A stretch of 64,000 bases of DNA from Ceratodon purpureus. Lineage: Eukaryota > Streptophyta > Bryopsida > Pseudoditrichales > Ditrichaceae. Shown in pieces: positions 1-9,018 of the stretch (the first letter of the stretch is position 1; every line of letters begins with the position of its first letter). The DNA is taken from contig CM026426.1 in the NCBI GenBank assembly GCA_014871385.1, positions 93,912,238-93,976,237 on the forward strand. Reading direction: 5' to 3'. The position numbers were made by a program, and so were the translations under genes. Under the pieces are notes generated by a model. The model saw only the letters and a program-made list of their open reading frames with translations, was not told the DNA's origin and searched no databases.

Positions 1-747
1 AATCAAGTGTGGAGAGAAGAGACTATAAGCTTCATCCCCCGGAAACAGACGAGGCTGACCAAATTCGGAGTGTTTCTGGTAGTACTCGGGCTCGAGGAGT
101 TTAGATTCTTTCAAACTGGTAAGCCAAGGAATCAATTCTCCAACCAGATAATTCCTCTTATTTACCGACTCCTTCGAATTGAAGCTATATGGTGTAGGGT
201 GCACAGCGTTCCAAGGAGTGTTTGCGACATTCTTATAAGGGGAATCATCAACCAAGAGAGTGTTAATTGAAGACGCCCCCGTCCCCTTCAGCCCGTCATC
301 GAGGTCAAAGAAGGTCTGGAGTCTCTTCAAATAAAACTCCCTACCAGCCTTATGTACGCAAGTCTCGCAGAAACTCTGGTCGTACTTGTAGCGCACTTCA
401 GCATCTACACGAGGACAGCGCTGCTGCAACACTTCCCACAGCATCTCGAACCTCTTTTCTTGAACGCAGCTCCAGAAGACCACCTCGAAATTGTCCAGGC
501 AGAACTCTAGGAACTTCTCTAAACCCGGTCTAAGTTTAGTATTCCACCTAGTGCCCTGCTTCGTCTGGACTAATAGCAGGCCGTTAATATCCATAACCAG
601 AAAGTACTTCAGCACTGGATCGTGTACCTGAGTACCAGCCTGTTTTGGGGCTATATTGTGAACTGCATTTAGAGGAGAAGGTCCGTGCTCCAGAACTGCA
701 CTGGGTCTGTCTTCGCGAAGTTTTCCGTGGACTTCCTTGTCCGCGGA
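1..747 (-). CDS. L gene last visible exon: FCP1/NLI-type HAD phosphatase-like domain (partial)
   Basis: An open frame of about 249 codons runs to the window edge without a stop, so the gene continues outside. It contains the HAD signature as MDINGLLLV (Asp codon 589-591), a motif II-like stretch EVVFWSC, and the late acidic motif NTLLVDDSPYKN near 243-255. This order and spacing match the FCP1/NLI (CTD phosphatase-like) family of plants, in which a LDxNGLL form of the DxDx(T/V) motif is common. The second Asp is Asn here, so catalysis may be weak or absent. The exon begins near an AG at 748-749 and follows an intron (748-989) carrying a hairpin at 801-817. E2 carries the same exon at 62000-62330. 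Role in the transposon is unknown; acting on RNA polymerase II or nuclear phosphoproteins is only a guess from the family. Confidence 0.8.
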
Positions 748-989
748 CTCAGGAGTGACAGAAAACGAAGCAGAAGACAAACGTGACGGTTAGGACGACG
801 GTCGACGGACAGCCGACTTGCAAGCAACATTATTTGGAGAAAGGGAGAGCGTACAACTTGGCATTTACCGAAAATTTATTCATATTTGGCAGTACAAACA
901 TCTAACACAATCCTAGCGCCCGATCACTACACTAATTTATCAATGCAGGCATTTAAAAGATGGACTGGGCCACCGCCTGATTTACTGAC
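748..989 (-). other. L gene intron 4 with hairpin
   Basis: Non-coding stretch between the acidic/basic exon and the HAD exon. The donor in copy A is a weak GTCAGT; the E2 copy has GTAAGT at the same place. It holds an E hairpin, GTCGACGGACAGCCGAC at 801-817, matched in E2 at 61932-61948. Confidence 0.6.
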
Positions 990-2184
990 CTCCACCTTTG
1001 TGCTTCTTCGACCTAGGCTCCCGTTTGGATGCCCGTGGAGGTGACAGAACGTCCTCTGGAGCGTCCACATTCTTGGGACTCATGAGCTGTTCCCCAGATG
1101 TGCCCTTCTTGGAGGAAGTCTTCTTTGAAGCAGCCTTCCGTTTGCCCTTCCCAGAGGACTCCTCCCCTTCCTGAACCCCTGAGGAATCGCGGAATACGTT
1201 ACCTACAAGAGAGGAATCCTGAGCAATACCATCGGTCTTACTTCTCTTTGCTGCTCGTGTCTTGCCCAGAGGGTTCTCATCTAGGCCAATCATCCGAGTT
1301 GCGCCCTTCACATCCTGAGTGACGAATGCGATTGACTTCCCTGTCAACTTGGACTTGGCAGAGGGGTTAGATGAGGTTTGCTCGTCTGCCGTCAGCTGCC
1401 CGCCGACGGCAGTAGGAGGAAGATGCCCTTCAATGCTCACTGCAAGCTCCTGGGTTGGTTTAGGGACACGGACAACCAGTTCTTCGTCAGGCCTCGATGC
1501 TAGAGGAACCTGCATCTTCTTTGGAGGCCCCGCCTGGTCTAGGTCAAGTACTGGCTCGGCGAGAGGAGTCTCCTGCTCATGTATTGTAGGAGAATTATTA
1601 CCGAAGCCGAGGGAGTCCGTTCCTTGCTCCCTTGTAATTTGCGACAGCGGTGGGTTTACGTAACGAGGATTCGAATATTCTAGTGGTACCACGTCGGGTT
1701 TTGGTTTATAGTCTATGTCCTCCGTGTATTTCTCCTCTACCTCTGCATCTCCAGTTGGAATGCGAGCCTCAGCTTGGTCGTCCTCGTTTTTTGCCTGTTC
1801 CTCAGCATCTCCAGTTGGAAGGGAAGCTTCACCTTCAACGTCTGGGTCGGGTACATCTGGTGGGTCCTCGTCGACATCTTCGTCGGAGTCCTGAACATTC
1901 TGTGAAGGAACCCCTGCAGTCTTCCCTGAACCCATACATTCACCCTTTCCGACCAAATGGGCCTCCTCAGCATTCACACCCAAGTCGGCAGGCGTGAGAG
2001 TGCCAGTCCTGGCTCTAGCAGAGGCGGGGACAGAATGCCTGGCCCCAGACTGCGTGTTCAGAACTGGGGCTTGGAGGGGCACGTTATAAACGCCTGGAAT
2101 GAACGTCATATTCCGAACCCGACAATGCGCTTGGAATCTCTCTTCCTCGGTACGCACGATCTCTATTACTGTCAAATGGTTTTT
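990..2184 (-). CDS. L gene exon 4: acidic and lysine-rich low-complexity region
   Basis: Reading leftward from an acceptor at 2185-2186 (CTGCAG), the frame encodes about 397 residues: a conserved start VIEIVRTEEER, then a Pro/Asp/Glu-rich acidic middle with two copies of a PTGDAEEQAKNED-like unit, then a Lys/Ser-rich tail (for example KGKRKAASKKTSSKKG) that looks like a nuclear localisation region. E2 has the same exon near 60666-61770 with clear similarity at the start (VIEIVRTEEERFQAHCRVR against LIEIVRREEEKYNAHCRVR). An E hairpin lies inside the coding sequence (1391-1407) and is read as a Pro-rich LPPTAVGG segment. No enzymatic domain recognised; composition suggests a disordered linker before the HAD domain. 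The frame is open throughout. Confidence 0.72.
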
Positions 2185-2318
2185 CTGCAGAAGAACAAGA
2201 CAAAACGGTTAAGGAAATCTTGTACCCAAGAAACACGAAGGATGCAATGAGCGTCGGTTGCCCGCCGACGATCAGTGAGCAAACAGCGAAGGGACTAGAA
2301 GAGACAGCAGTGACTTAC
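2185..2318 (-). other. L gene intron 3 with hairpin
   Basis: GTAAGT donor at 2318 and CTGCAG acceptor at 2185 flank a 134-bp intron. It contains the hairpin GTCGGTTGCCCGCCGAC at 2253-2269. The E2 intron carries the same hairpin at 60584-60600. Confidence 0.72.
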
Positions 2319-3647
2319 CAGAGCGAGGGCCGTGACGTTCCCCCCTCCCTAGCAATTGATCACCCGAACGTCCTCTAACTGCATTGCTTTCTCCAAAAGA
2401 GATTGGAGGTAAGAGTAACAAGCGTGGCAGTCTCCATTAGACCAATCCTCCCCAAGACCGTCTTCTCCTTCGTCCACATAGGGAGGAAGCGGACGTTTCA
2501 AACCAGTGAAGTCCGAGAAGGTATTCCATGCATCCCCGGGCGTTGTTTTTGGATACATAACGGGCACATGAACCTTGGGCCTAGAGTCAATGAGAGAACT
2601 CCTTTGAAACCCGGCGGAACTATCGGGGAAGTATTGCATAGTATGCACCGTCCACAAACTACCCGTCAACCTTGACACGCCTTGAAGAATGTAATTGGAC
2701 TCAGCATCGAGTAGCCACAAGGATGGGGTGACAAGCTTATTCACCCTAATTGTTTCTCCCTCCCCATCCACCTGAATGACCTTCTCCTCTACCTCACGGT
2801 GAATCCTCTCAGCGACGCTTAGAATGTCTCTTTGTTGCAAGTTCGGCATCTCATTTCCCGCTGGATCGTAGCCAAAGACTACGAACATCTCATACTGCGC
2901 CTTGTCGAAGGAGAACGCTCCGCGAACGTCAAGAGTTGTGCACACTTCACCGAGGTCCTGTGCAATCCGGGCATCGAATTGTACAGACGACTGCGAAGAC
3001 TGGTCCACATCCAACTTCCAGTACTTCTACACAATGTCTTTGAAGAATTCGGGTGTTGCCCCGTGCGACGGCGTGAGCGGATGATTTCGTCCCTTAAGCC
3101 ACTCCTTCCCCTCCGGACTATCTTCCAAGTCAGCCCGAATATTACTAATCATCGTATCATTGAACCCCTTCTCGACTTGAAGGGAATTCCAGTCATCCAT
3201 GCTCCACTCAATATGCTTCCCAGTCCTTGGTTTCTTAGGTGCGAAGCCCCTGTAAATGCACATAAGCTCGTTTCGGACAACATACTTGTATTTCACATGC
3301 TTACACCAATTCTCCAATGATGTTCCATCTCGTTGAACCACCTCTTTCTTAGTGACCTTGACGTACACTTTAAGGTCCAGAATTTCCTTGGCCAGCCTCT
3401 TGGCTTCGTGGTCCCGAAGGCCGATCACCCACTGCATGTCGTTGAGTGTTATGTCCCGGCGGGCTGGCTTTAGGGGAAATCCTGGTTTTAAACCGTCCTC
3501 CCCGATGATCCTTTCCTCCTCCCAGGCATTGAAGACCAGTTGCCACTCGTTGTATGTTTCGTCAGACACGAAGACTAAGGGTAGCTTGATGGTTTAGGAC
3601 ATAGGGGACTTTCCGAGAATCGGACTGAGATACTCCTTGCAGAATTC
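2319..3647 (-). pseudogene. L gene exon 3, unrecognised domain, with in-frame stops
   Basis: Leftward frame of about 440 codons matched along its length by E2 (59584-60530): SDETYNEWQLVFNAWEEE against SNETYNEWQLVFNAWKDG, and LVTPSLWLLDAESN against LVTPSLWLLNEESN. No family recognised. Copy A has in-frame stops: a TAA near 3593, a TAG near 3025 and a TAG near 2347. The last replaces a Trp codon (INNWGG in E2 against INC-stop-GG in A), a TGG to TAG change. Because the E2 breaks sit elsewhere, the ancestral exon was open. The exon lies between an acceptor at 3648-3649 (TTGCAG) and a donor at 2318. Function unknown. Confidence 0.65.
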
Positions 3648-3781
3648 CTGCAAGGAAGAAGAAAATGAAATCGGGAAATCAATCTCACTTCTACAATACG
3701 GAAAACCACCTGAGCGTCGGCGGGCCGCCGACGACTTTCAACTACATGTAAACAACAGGAAAAGAGGAAGATGTGAATTAC
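3648..3781 (-). other. L gene intron 2 with perfect hairpin
   Basis: Donor GTAATT at 3781, acceptor TTGCAG at 3648. It holds GTCGGCGGGCCGCCGAC (3716-3732), a perfect palindrome around its central base. The equivalent E2 intron has GTCAGCGGCCCGCTGAC (59502-59518), also perfect. Confidence 0.72.
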
Positions 3782-4530
3782 CTTCCATGCGCTGAAGTCA
3801 TCTTTCTTGTCAATCCTCCCCCTCTCGATCCATTTAGCGCGCATCTTCTCCAGCTGGGACCTAAAACTTACTTTGGCAACTTTATCCTTCACCTCGATGT
3901 TTAATGCGTTAGAGACCTTAATGAGGGTATCCTTGTCATCAGACCATACAAGAATGATATCGTGGTTAAGGTAATACTGCCGCATAGGAGAGTCCAGTGG
4001 TTCCTTCTTAAATGTGCCGTCAGCCTGTTTATGCGAAAATTTGAGAGTTAGGGCTGGCATAGGTCTAAGAATTGCTTCCAAGCCTTTAAGCTTAATAATC
4101 TCGCCCGCCATTGGATCCTTTACTCTGGGGTAACCACTCAAAGGAAGGCAGTATATCTTGGGCTTCTTCCGGATTGCTCCAAGTCCTTTGTAGAAAAGAC
4201 TTATCTGATCTTGCCTCTTCCTGAATATCGCTCTGTACTTAAATGTGTCGGGAGCTATGTGTATTCTGTCATATGGAATCTGACAAGGAAGGGCACGTTG
4301 CTTGTTGGGGAAGCAGTGCAGAAGTACCAACTCCAACGTCTGGTACATAGCAAGGACGTCGGTGTCCTTTGTTTAGGAAGTGAGATTGTTTGCGAGCATG
4401 AGAGCTTCCGCCACGGTCTGCTTTTTCTCTTCCATATTCCCACCTTTCTTCTGTCTCCCACCCTCGCCCTCAGTAGCCGCTGCCTTTCCCTTCTTCTTTC
4501 TCGATGACTCCCTTGTCGCCTGTGTCTCTC
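3782..4530 (-). pseudogene. L gene exon 2, 3' part (left of the CACTA1 insertion)
   Basis: The leftward frame continues the exon interrupted by CACTA1: a basic Lys-rich stretch (SSRKKKGKAAATEG), then VAEALMLANNLTS, then a conserved core (DRIHIAPDTFKYRAIFRK, ISLFYKGLGAIRKKPKIYC, YYLNHDIILVWSDDKDTL) ending at a donor at 3781. E2 matches this from 58600 to 59452. A stop follows NNLTS in both copies. No recognised domain. The piece between 4348 and 4255 is read in two overlapping frames, so one frameshift may be present. Confidence 0.62.
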
Positions 4531-4599
4531 CACCATAAGAATCCCGCGTTTTAGGTGACATCCCGAATCATGTCTAAAAAAACAAGTGGACGTTGTAAA

Positions 4600-5260
4600 G
4601 GATGTTGTGCAGACATGAGAACATCAAAGACGCAGCAAAAACAAATGCAGACATCCTAAAAAACATGCAGACATCTATGTAGCACGCGCGTCTCTGGGTG
4701 ATTTTGAGGGGCAGTGAAGTATGCAACGTGGACGCCACGTCGACAACACATCAACAAAGTTTATCCGGGCAGTGCCACATGGGAGGAGGATGTCATCGCT
4801 GCCATGGTGACGTAGCGGACCACGTGGACCCGCCATTTTCTGACGTGGCGGCGCGAAATTCTGACGTGTCAGCCGCGAAGGAGTGACGTGGTTTGCCACG
4901 TAAGCATAGTTTCCGGTGATTTTTGAGTTAGAACTGCGTTATTGTAGACGTCATCGAGGATATCACCGTGGTTTTTGAGACGTCTATGTGGTGACAACGT
5001 GATGTCCACGTCGATGACTGTGCGGACGTGAACTGTGTCCGACATTTGTTATAGTGGACATCCCCATGCTGAAGAATTTGCCATGCTTGACATGGCCATG
5101 TCAATGTGTACGTGATGTATGGAAGGGTATTTTTGCAAAGATGAATGTGTTTTTGTAGACATGAAGGTGTTTTGTAGACATGAGGGTGTTTTTTGTCGAC
5201 ATGAAGGTGTCTTTGCAGCCACAAAGGTGTTTCGATAGCCATGATGGTGGCATTTGATCA
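4600..5260. repeat. CACTA1 left subterminal repeats (TGACGTGG and GTAGACATGAAGGTG types)
   Basis: From 4680 to 4910 the motif TGACGTGG or its complement recurs (CCACGTGG, TGACGTGGCGG, GTGACGTGG). From about 5140 to 5250 a unit of 24-26 bp close to GTAGACATGAAGGTGTTTT is repeated four or five times with drift. Repeated subterminal motifs are the usual transposase-binding regions of CACTA elements; that role here is inferred. Confidence 0.75.
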
Positions 5261-6160
5261 CAAGAAAACTAAGGAAAGAAGATCACATGAAGAAAGGAAC
5301 AAGGGAGGAAAGGAGACAAGAAGAAGATGGAGAACAAGAATGAAGTTAGGAGAACCCCCCCCCGGATTTTTTTGAAGTACCTTTCAGTTTTTAGGTTGCC
5401 ATCTCTCCATTCTAGCTTGGATTGAGGCGTGCCTTATCTTTTTGGAAAGCTAAGTTGATTGTGCATCTACCCTCAAAATCTCAAAAGCATAGGATCAAAA
5501 TCCTCAGACTGATTGCTAAAAATCCGAGACCCTTCCTCCAGCCGCACTCCTTTGACAACCCCAACTTTGGGAGGCAATATCTCACTACCTATAACTCAGA
5601 ATTGGACGTGCTAAATACCATTGGAAAGCCCTACAAGAGATCTAAAACTATGGTGAATCTCACTCTACTTGGAGAAGAAACAAGGGACTGATAGGGAAAA
5701 CAATGGGAGACAGTCCATGGAGGAGGAAGAAAACACCAAAAGCTTGAAAACAAGCTCTCAAAATACAAGGTGAGAAGCCGCCGAAGTGGCGGCTCACCCT
5801 AACCCTACCAAGGCTGAAAACCCTAACCTAAAGCCTTGATGGATGAATGTTGCCACCAATGAATGAAAAATGGATTATTGAACATCACCATGTCTCAACA
5901 GATGTCTTTGTTGACATCTTTCGAGACAGGCGGACATCTCCAAAAAAGAAAGAGAGAAGAACTTTGATATTGTAAATTTCATTTATAAAGAAAAAATAAA
6001 AAAAGGTTCTTAAATCCCTCTCGGCCTTTTTTTGCTCCCTTTGTTGACCCTGCCCTTCTTGTGGTTTTTTTCACTGTGAGCAGAAAGTTACCTTGCAGCC
6101 TCGTAACTTCGCGCCCATTTTACCGTCCGTCAAAACGAGGCTGTTGTTGACGTGGCAATT
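5261..6160. other. CACTA1 interior without recognised gene
   Basis: An 89-codon rightward frame (5422-5691, starting MRRALSFWKAKLIVHLPS) is the only reading frame of note; it has no recognised family and no homologue in the window. The rest is AG-rich sequence, a short C run at 5356-5364 and a CCCTAACCCTA-like run at 5788-5830. I see no transposase. Confidence 0.4.
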
Positions 6161-6393
6161 ACGTGTCTACAAGGATGTCCTCTGCCACGTCCCCATAGAC
6201 GCGGACGTTTTTCCAAACGTCTTTGCGTTTTTAGGATAGCGCGCTCGTGTCTGGTGACGATAAGCCCAGTTTATCTCAAAAAACAAGTGAACGTCTTCAC
6301 GTTCCTCAAGACATGAATGACTAACACAGAGACATGAAAAAAACACGACCATGTTTTTGGAGAACGTCACCTAAAACGCGGGATTCTTATAGT

Positions 6394-6963
6394 GCTCCGG
6401 TCTCGGGGGTGACTGTACCAGTGCCCGCTTCTACAGCAGACTTGCGGCCGCCTCTTTTCTTTGGTGAAGGCTTAACCGAGCTCTTCGTCTTGTCTTCCAT
6501 CACTTTGTCTCCGAGCGTATCAATCACGTCGAGTATGTCGTCACTTTTTACGGTAGTGTTCTCGCCCCTGCCCCAAGGAGCCGCTTCCTGTACTTCCTTG
6601 GAGCACAAGCTGTCCATGCACTTCTTAGCCGGAATTACAACCGCGAAGCACTCCACTGGAATCCCCTCCGCCACAAGAACCGATGCAAACACCAAGAACA
6701 CGTCGTCCTTATCCTTGCATTCCCTGGCTCCAATAATCTCGAATCTTGGTCCACCCGCCATTTGCTTCTGACCAATTTTGGTCACGAAGCCCAGTGACGT
6801 GGGTGTGTCACGACACGTGATGCCCCACTCCGTTATCTTCGCATTAGCGAGGAATGTCACCCTTGGTGTCAAGCCCTATGCTCGTATTGTTCCTTCAAGA
6901 TCAACAATCTTGTTACAGAGCCACCGTAACCCATTTGGTTTTGCGGTGAGGTCAACCATCGCC
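6394..6963 (-). pseudogene. L gene exon 2, 5' part (right of the CACTA1 insertion)
   Basis: Starts after an acceptor at 6964-6965 (TATGTAG) and reads leftward AMVDLTAKPNGLRWL, then KITEWGITCRDTPTSLGFV, a central KKCMDSLCSKEVQE and a basic SPKKRGGRKS stretch, until CACTA1 interrupts it. E2 (58023-58600) matches: PPGLRWLGG, then KITEWGITWRKDFETFATLG and KDVMCSKEALEH. Copy A has one TAG stop near 6880 between the two conserved blocks. No known domain. Confidence 0.65.
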
Positions 6964-7298
6964 CTACATAATCAGAATCACAAGATTAGACCATCAGAGT
7001 CTCACTCCATCAGCGGACAGCCGACGAGGGGGATGGACACTCCCTCTCCATCGGCGGATAGCCGACGGGGGGGATAAACCCAAATGAGAAACCCTTAACC
7101 TAAATGACTCAAGAAGGGGGAACGTCGGCGAACAGCCAACGGGGGGGAAAACTCATGCGAGAAAGGAGAAACTTAAATGACTGAAGAAGGGGTGGCGTCG
7201 GCGGACAGCCGACGGGAGGGACAAACCCATGCGAGGAAACGGAAACATGAAGGACTCAAGAAGGGGAGCGTCAGCGGACAGCGGACGGGACAACTTAC
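6964..7298 (-). other. L gene intron 1, filled by a hairpin minisatellite
   Basis: Donor GTAAGT at 7298 and acceptor at 6964 give a 335-bp intron. Choosing this donor gives a 20-nt first exon, the same length and phase as in E2 (57790-57809, donor GTATAT), which supports it. Most of the intron is the tandem repeat at 7009-7290. Confidence 0.68.
7009..7290 (+). repeat. Minisatellite of about 70 bp, each unit opened by an E hairpin
   Basis: Four to five units begin with CGGCGGACAGCCGACGGG-like hairpins at 7010, 7050, 7124, 7197 and 7270, followed by a G run, then CAAACCCATGCGAG, a GAAA-rich piece and GACTCAAGAAGGGG. Later units are about 72 bp apart. It lies wholly inside L gene intron 1. Confidence 0.85.
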
Positions 7299-7318
7299 TC
7301 ACTCTCGAAGTCAGCCAT
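7299..7318 (-). CDS. L gene exon 1 (start codon and six residues)
   Basis: ATG at 7316-7318 starts MADFES and is followed by a GTAAGT donor at 7298. The E2 copy starts MAEPKTR at 57790 with the same 20-nt exon length and phase. The ATG lies directly downstream of a GCCGACGAC run in A (GCTGACGAC in E2), which helps fix the start. Confidence 0.62.
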
Positions 7319-7604
7319 GTCGTCGGCGGATGGCCTTTTCACCGTCGGCGGATGAACCAAGAACAGCAGCCGACGCGCGCAGATGAAGGAGCCGACGCCT
7401 TGAACCCTAGCAGCCAACGCAGGAAACCCTAGCAGCCGACGCGACCTCCGCGGAGCGCTAAGAAGAGGACAAAAGAGAGCTGATAAAGAGAAGGCTGGAA
7501 ATGAGGAGGAAATGTCGGGAGTGGCGGGTGTATACTCTGCAGACCCCCACCTCCCGAGACTGAATCGTCACGCCCGATGGGTCATGACGTATGGCTATGT
7601 ACAT

Positions 7605-7624
7605 ACCATCCATGCATGGATGGT
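7605..7624. promoter_or_regulatory. Perfect 20-bp palindrome with overlapping RY motifs
   Basis: ACCATCCATGCATGGATGGT is self-complementary over 20 bp. E2 keeps 18 bp of it perfectly (57496-57513). The centre CATGCATG contains RY (CATGCA) elements on both strands, which plant B3-domain regulators are known to bind. Its place midway between two divergent genes suggests an operator for both; that is inference. Confidence 0.65.
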
Positions 7625-8213
7625 CATCCCAAACATCCGTCCCATCACGCCACGTAGGATGTTGATGGGATGTGTTTTGACTTTTTTTCAATCCGTCACC
7701 AAGTCATGATGGCGTGGGCATGTGATGTGACAGCTGCTCCAATCGCCACGTTCAAATTCGTAATAATGAACTAACATTGTTCTGTGACGGCGGGGGTATC
7801 TCGCCGCCATGATGGGATCTTGATCTGTTCAAGGCGCGCAAAATTGAATTCAATTCTGGCGCCAATTTGTACTCCTGGGAATTCATAACTAACCCCCCGT
7901 AAGATGCGCATACTTCATTCTATTTGTGTCATTGCACTTTCGATTCTCTCTGAGAGTGCTCCTCACGCACACGTTTCCTGAGAGAACCGTTATTATTCTC
8001 GCATGTGCTTAACTGTCTAGCACCTTCTGTTGCCGTTTCTGTTGTCTTCGTCTATCGTTTCTGATTGGACGGTTGAGAGGAGTCTCTGCTTGGACAGTTT
8101 AGAGGACACCATACTGCTTTTCACCTAAGGTCCCCTGCAATTTCTGTTGCCGGACGTGTCCGTCTTCGTCGGCGGATACTATTTCTGTGCACAGTCCGAG
8201 TTGTCCGATCCGC

Positions 8214-8308
8214 GTCGGCTGCCCGCTGAGTAGTCTTCGTTGTCGGCGGATACAGTTCTCTCCGTCGGCGGAGACACTTTCCGTCGACCCTATCGGCGGT
8301 CTGCCGAC
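8214..8308 (+). repeat. Hairpin cluster just upstream of the transposase start
   Basis: GTCGGCTGCCCGCTGAG at 8214-8230 and TCGGCGGTCTGCCGA at 8292-8308, with half-sites (GTCGGCGGA) at 8170, 8242 and 8265. E2 has a drifted equivalent near 56846 (GTCGGCGGACCGCCCGA). Confidence 0.75.
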
Positions 8309-8644
8309 GAGGTCTTCTTCTTCTATCCAATGGAAGTAGAGCCGATCCAGACGTTTTTAAGGAATGGCCGATCAGGGCGGTGGAAGGTTAAAAAGGGCGT
8401 TGTCGTGGCCCTTACTCATTCTGGGCTCTATTATGCAGGCAGGGCAGTGATCCAACGTGTTGTAGAATTTGATCCTATAGTGGTGATGGTAAAAGTGATT
8501 GAGGTTTCGGACAGCATGGAAATGAATATACCATTTTCGGATGAGGGTGTGAAGTCCTTGAGCAACTGCTTGGGACGCATGATATTGTGGGAGGCGGCAG
8601 ACCTCAGGCCTTTCAGAGAGGTGGAAGACGATGACATCGACGCC

Positions 8645-8661
8645 GTTGGCTGCCCGCCGAC
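8645..8661 (+). repeat. E hairpin inside transposase coding sequence
   Basis: GTTGGCTGCCCGCCGAC, read as VGCPPT. E2 keeps the site in weakened form (VSCLPT near 56490). Confidence 0.8.
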
Positions 8662-9001
8662 AGATGTTGTAGAAGATGTCAAGCCCGTTCAAGAATTCCT
8701 GGACCTCGCAGAGCAGATGGAAGTTGCGCTCCTCGAGGAATTTGGAGGCTCAAAGCGTTGTGTACCTGCGGGAGTCATTTTGGAGTGCTCTCCTAAAGGA
8801 ACGTGGGAGGGGTTCTTGATTCCTCACAGCTTCTTTCTAATAGTGAGAGTGTCGTCCGTCAATCCAGAATTCTCTGAAACACCTGCTTTCTGCGAGTTAC
8901 CGTATGTGTTAACAATCGGGTGTGCTGTGGGGCGATTGGTGCTTTGGAGTGGATACAAGGTATGTCCACTTGTGAACGGCGCTTTGGCTGGCACATGTCC
9001 C

Positions 9002-9018
9002 GTCGGCTGCCCGCCGAC
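9002..9018 (+). repeat. Consensus E hairpin inside transposase coding sequence
   Basis: GTCGGCTGCCCGCCGAC, the commonest form. Equivalent in E2 at 56249-56265 (GTTGGCTGCCCGCCGAC on the plus strand). Confidence 0.88.

Larger units (their letters stand above)
4531..6393. mobile_element. CACTA1: 1.86-kb non-autonomous CACTA-like transposon in the L gene
   Basis: Ends are inverted: left CACCATAAGAATCCCGCG and right (reverse strand) CACTATAAGAATCCCGCG, about 29 bp with one mismatch, continuing as TTTTAGGTGAC. The 3-bp target duplication CTC lies at 4528-4530 and 6394-6396. The E2 L gene has the uninterrupted site (GAGACCGAAGAGACAC near 58597), matching the flanks when one CTC/GAG copy is removed. 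Known: CACTA (EnSpm/CMC) elements start CACTA, make 3-bp duplications and carry subterminal repeats. Inside I see ACGT-rich repeats and no transposase, so it is non-autonomous. Confidence 0.93.
7319..8329. promoter_or_regulatory. Divergent promoter region between L gene and transposase gene of E copy A
   Basis: About 1 kb separates the two start codons. It is matched by E2 (56830-57789), including CATCCATGCATGGATG, a TCTCGGGAGGTG(G/A)GGGTCTG block and a run of CCCATCA(C/T) motifs. E hairpins or half-hairpins crowd both edges: 7321-7362 on the L side and 8166-8308 on the transposase side. No coding frame here has support; the 7458-7709 frames are shadows. I see no clear TATA box that both copies share. 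Confidence 0.7.

Noticed and set aside
1098-2250. Plus-strand frames of 74-115 codons across the L gene exon 4
   Set aside because: Shadows of the minus-strand exon, which is the one matched by E2.
7458-7709. Overlapping plus and minus frames in the divergent promoter
   Set aside because: Not kept as frames in E2; the conserved feature there is the palindrome.
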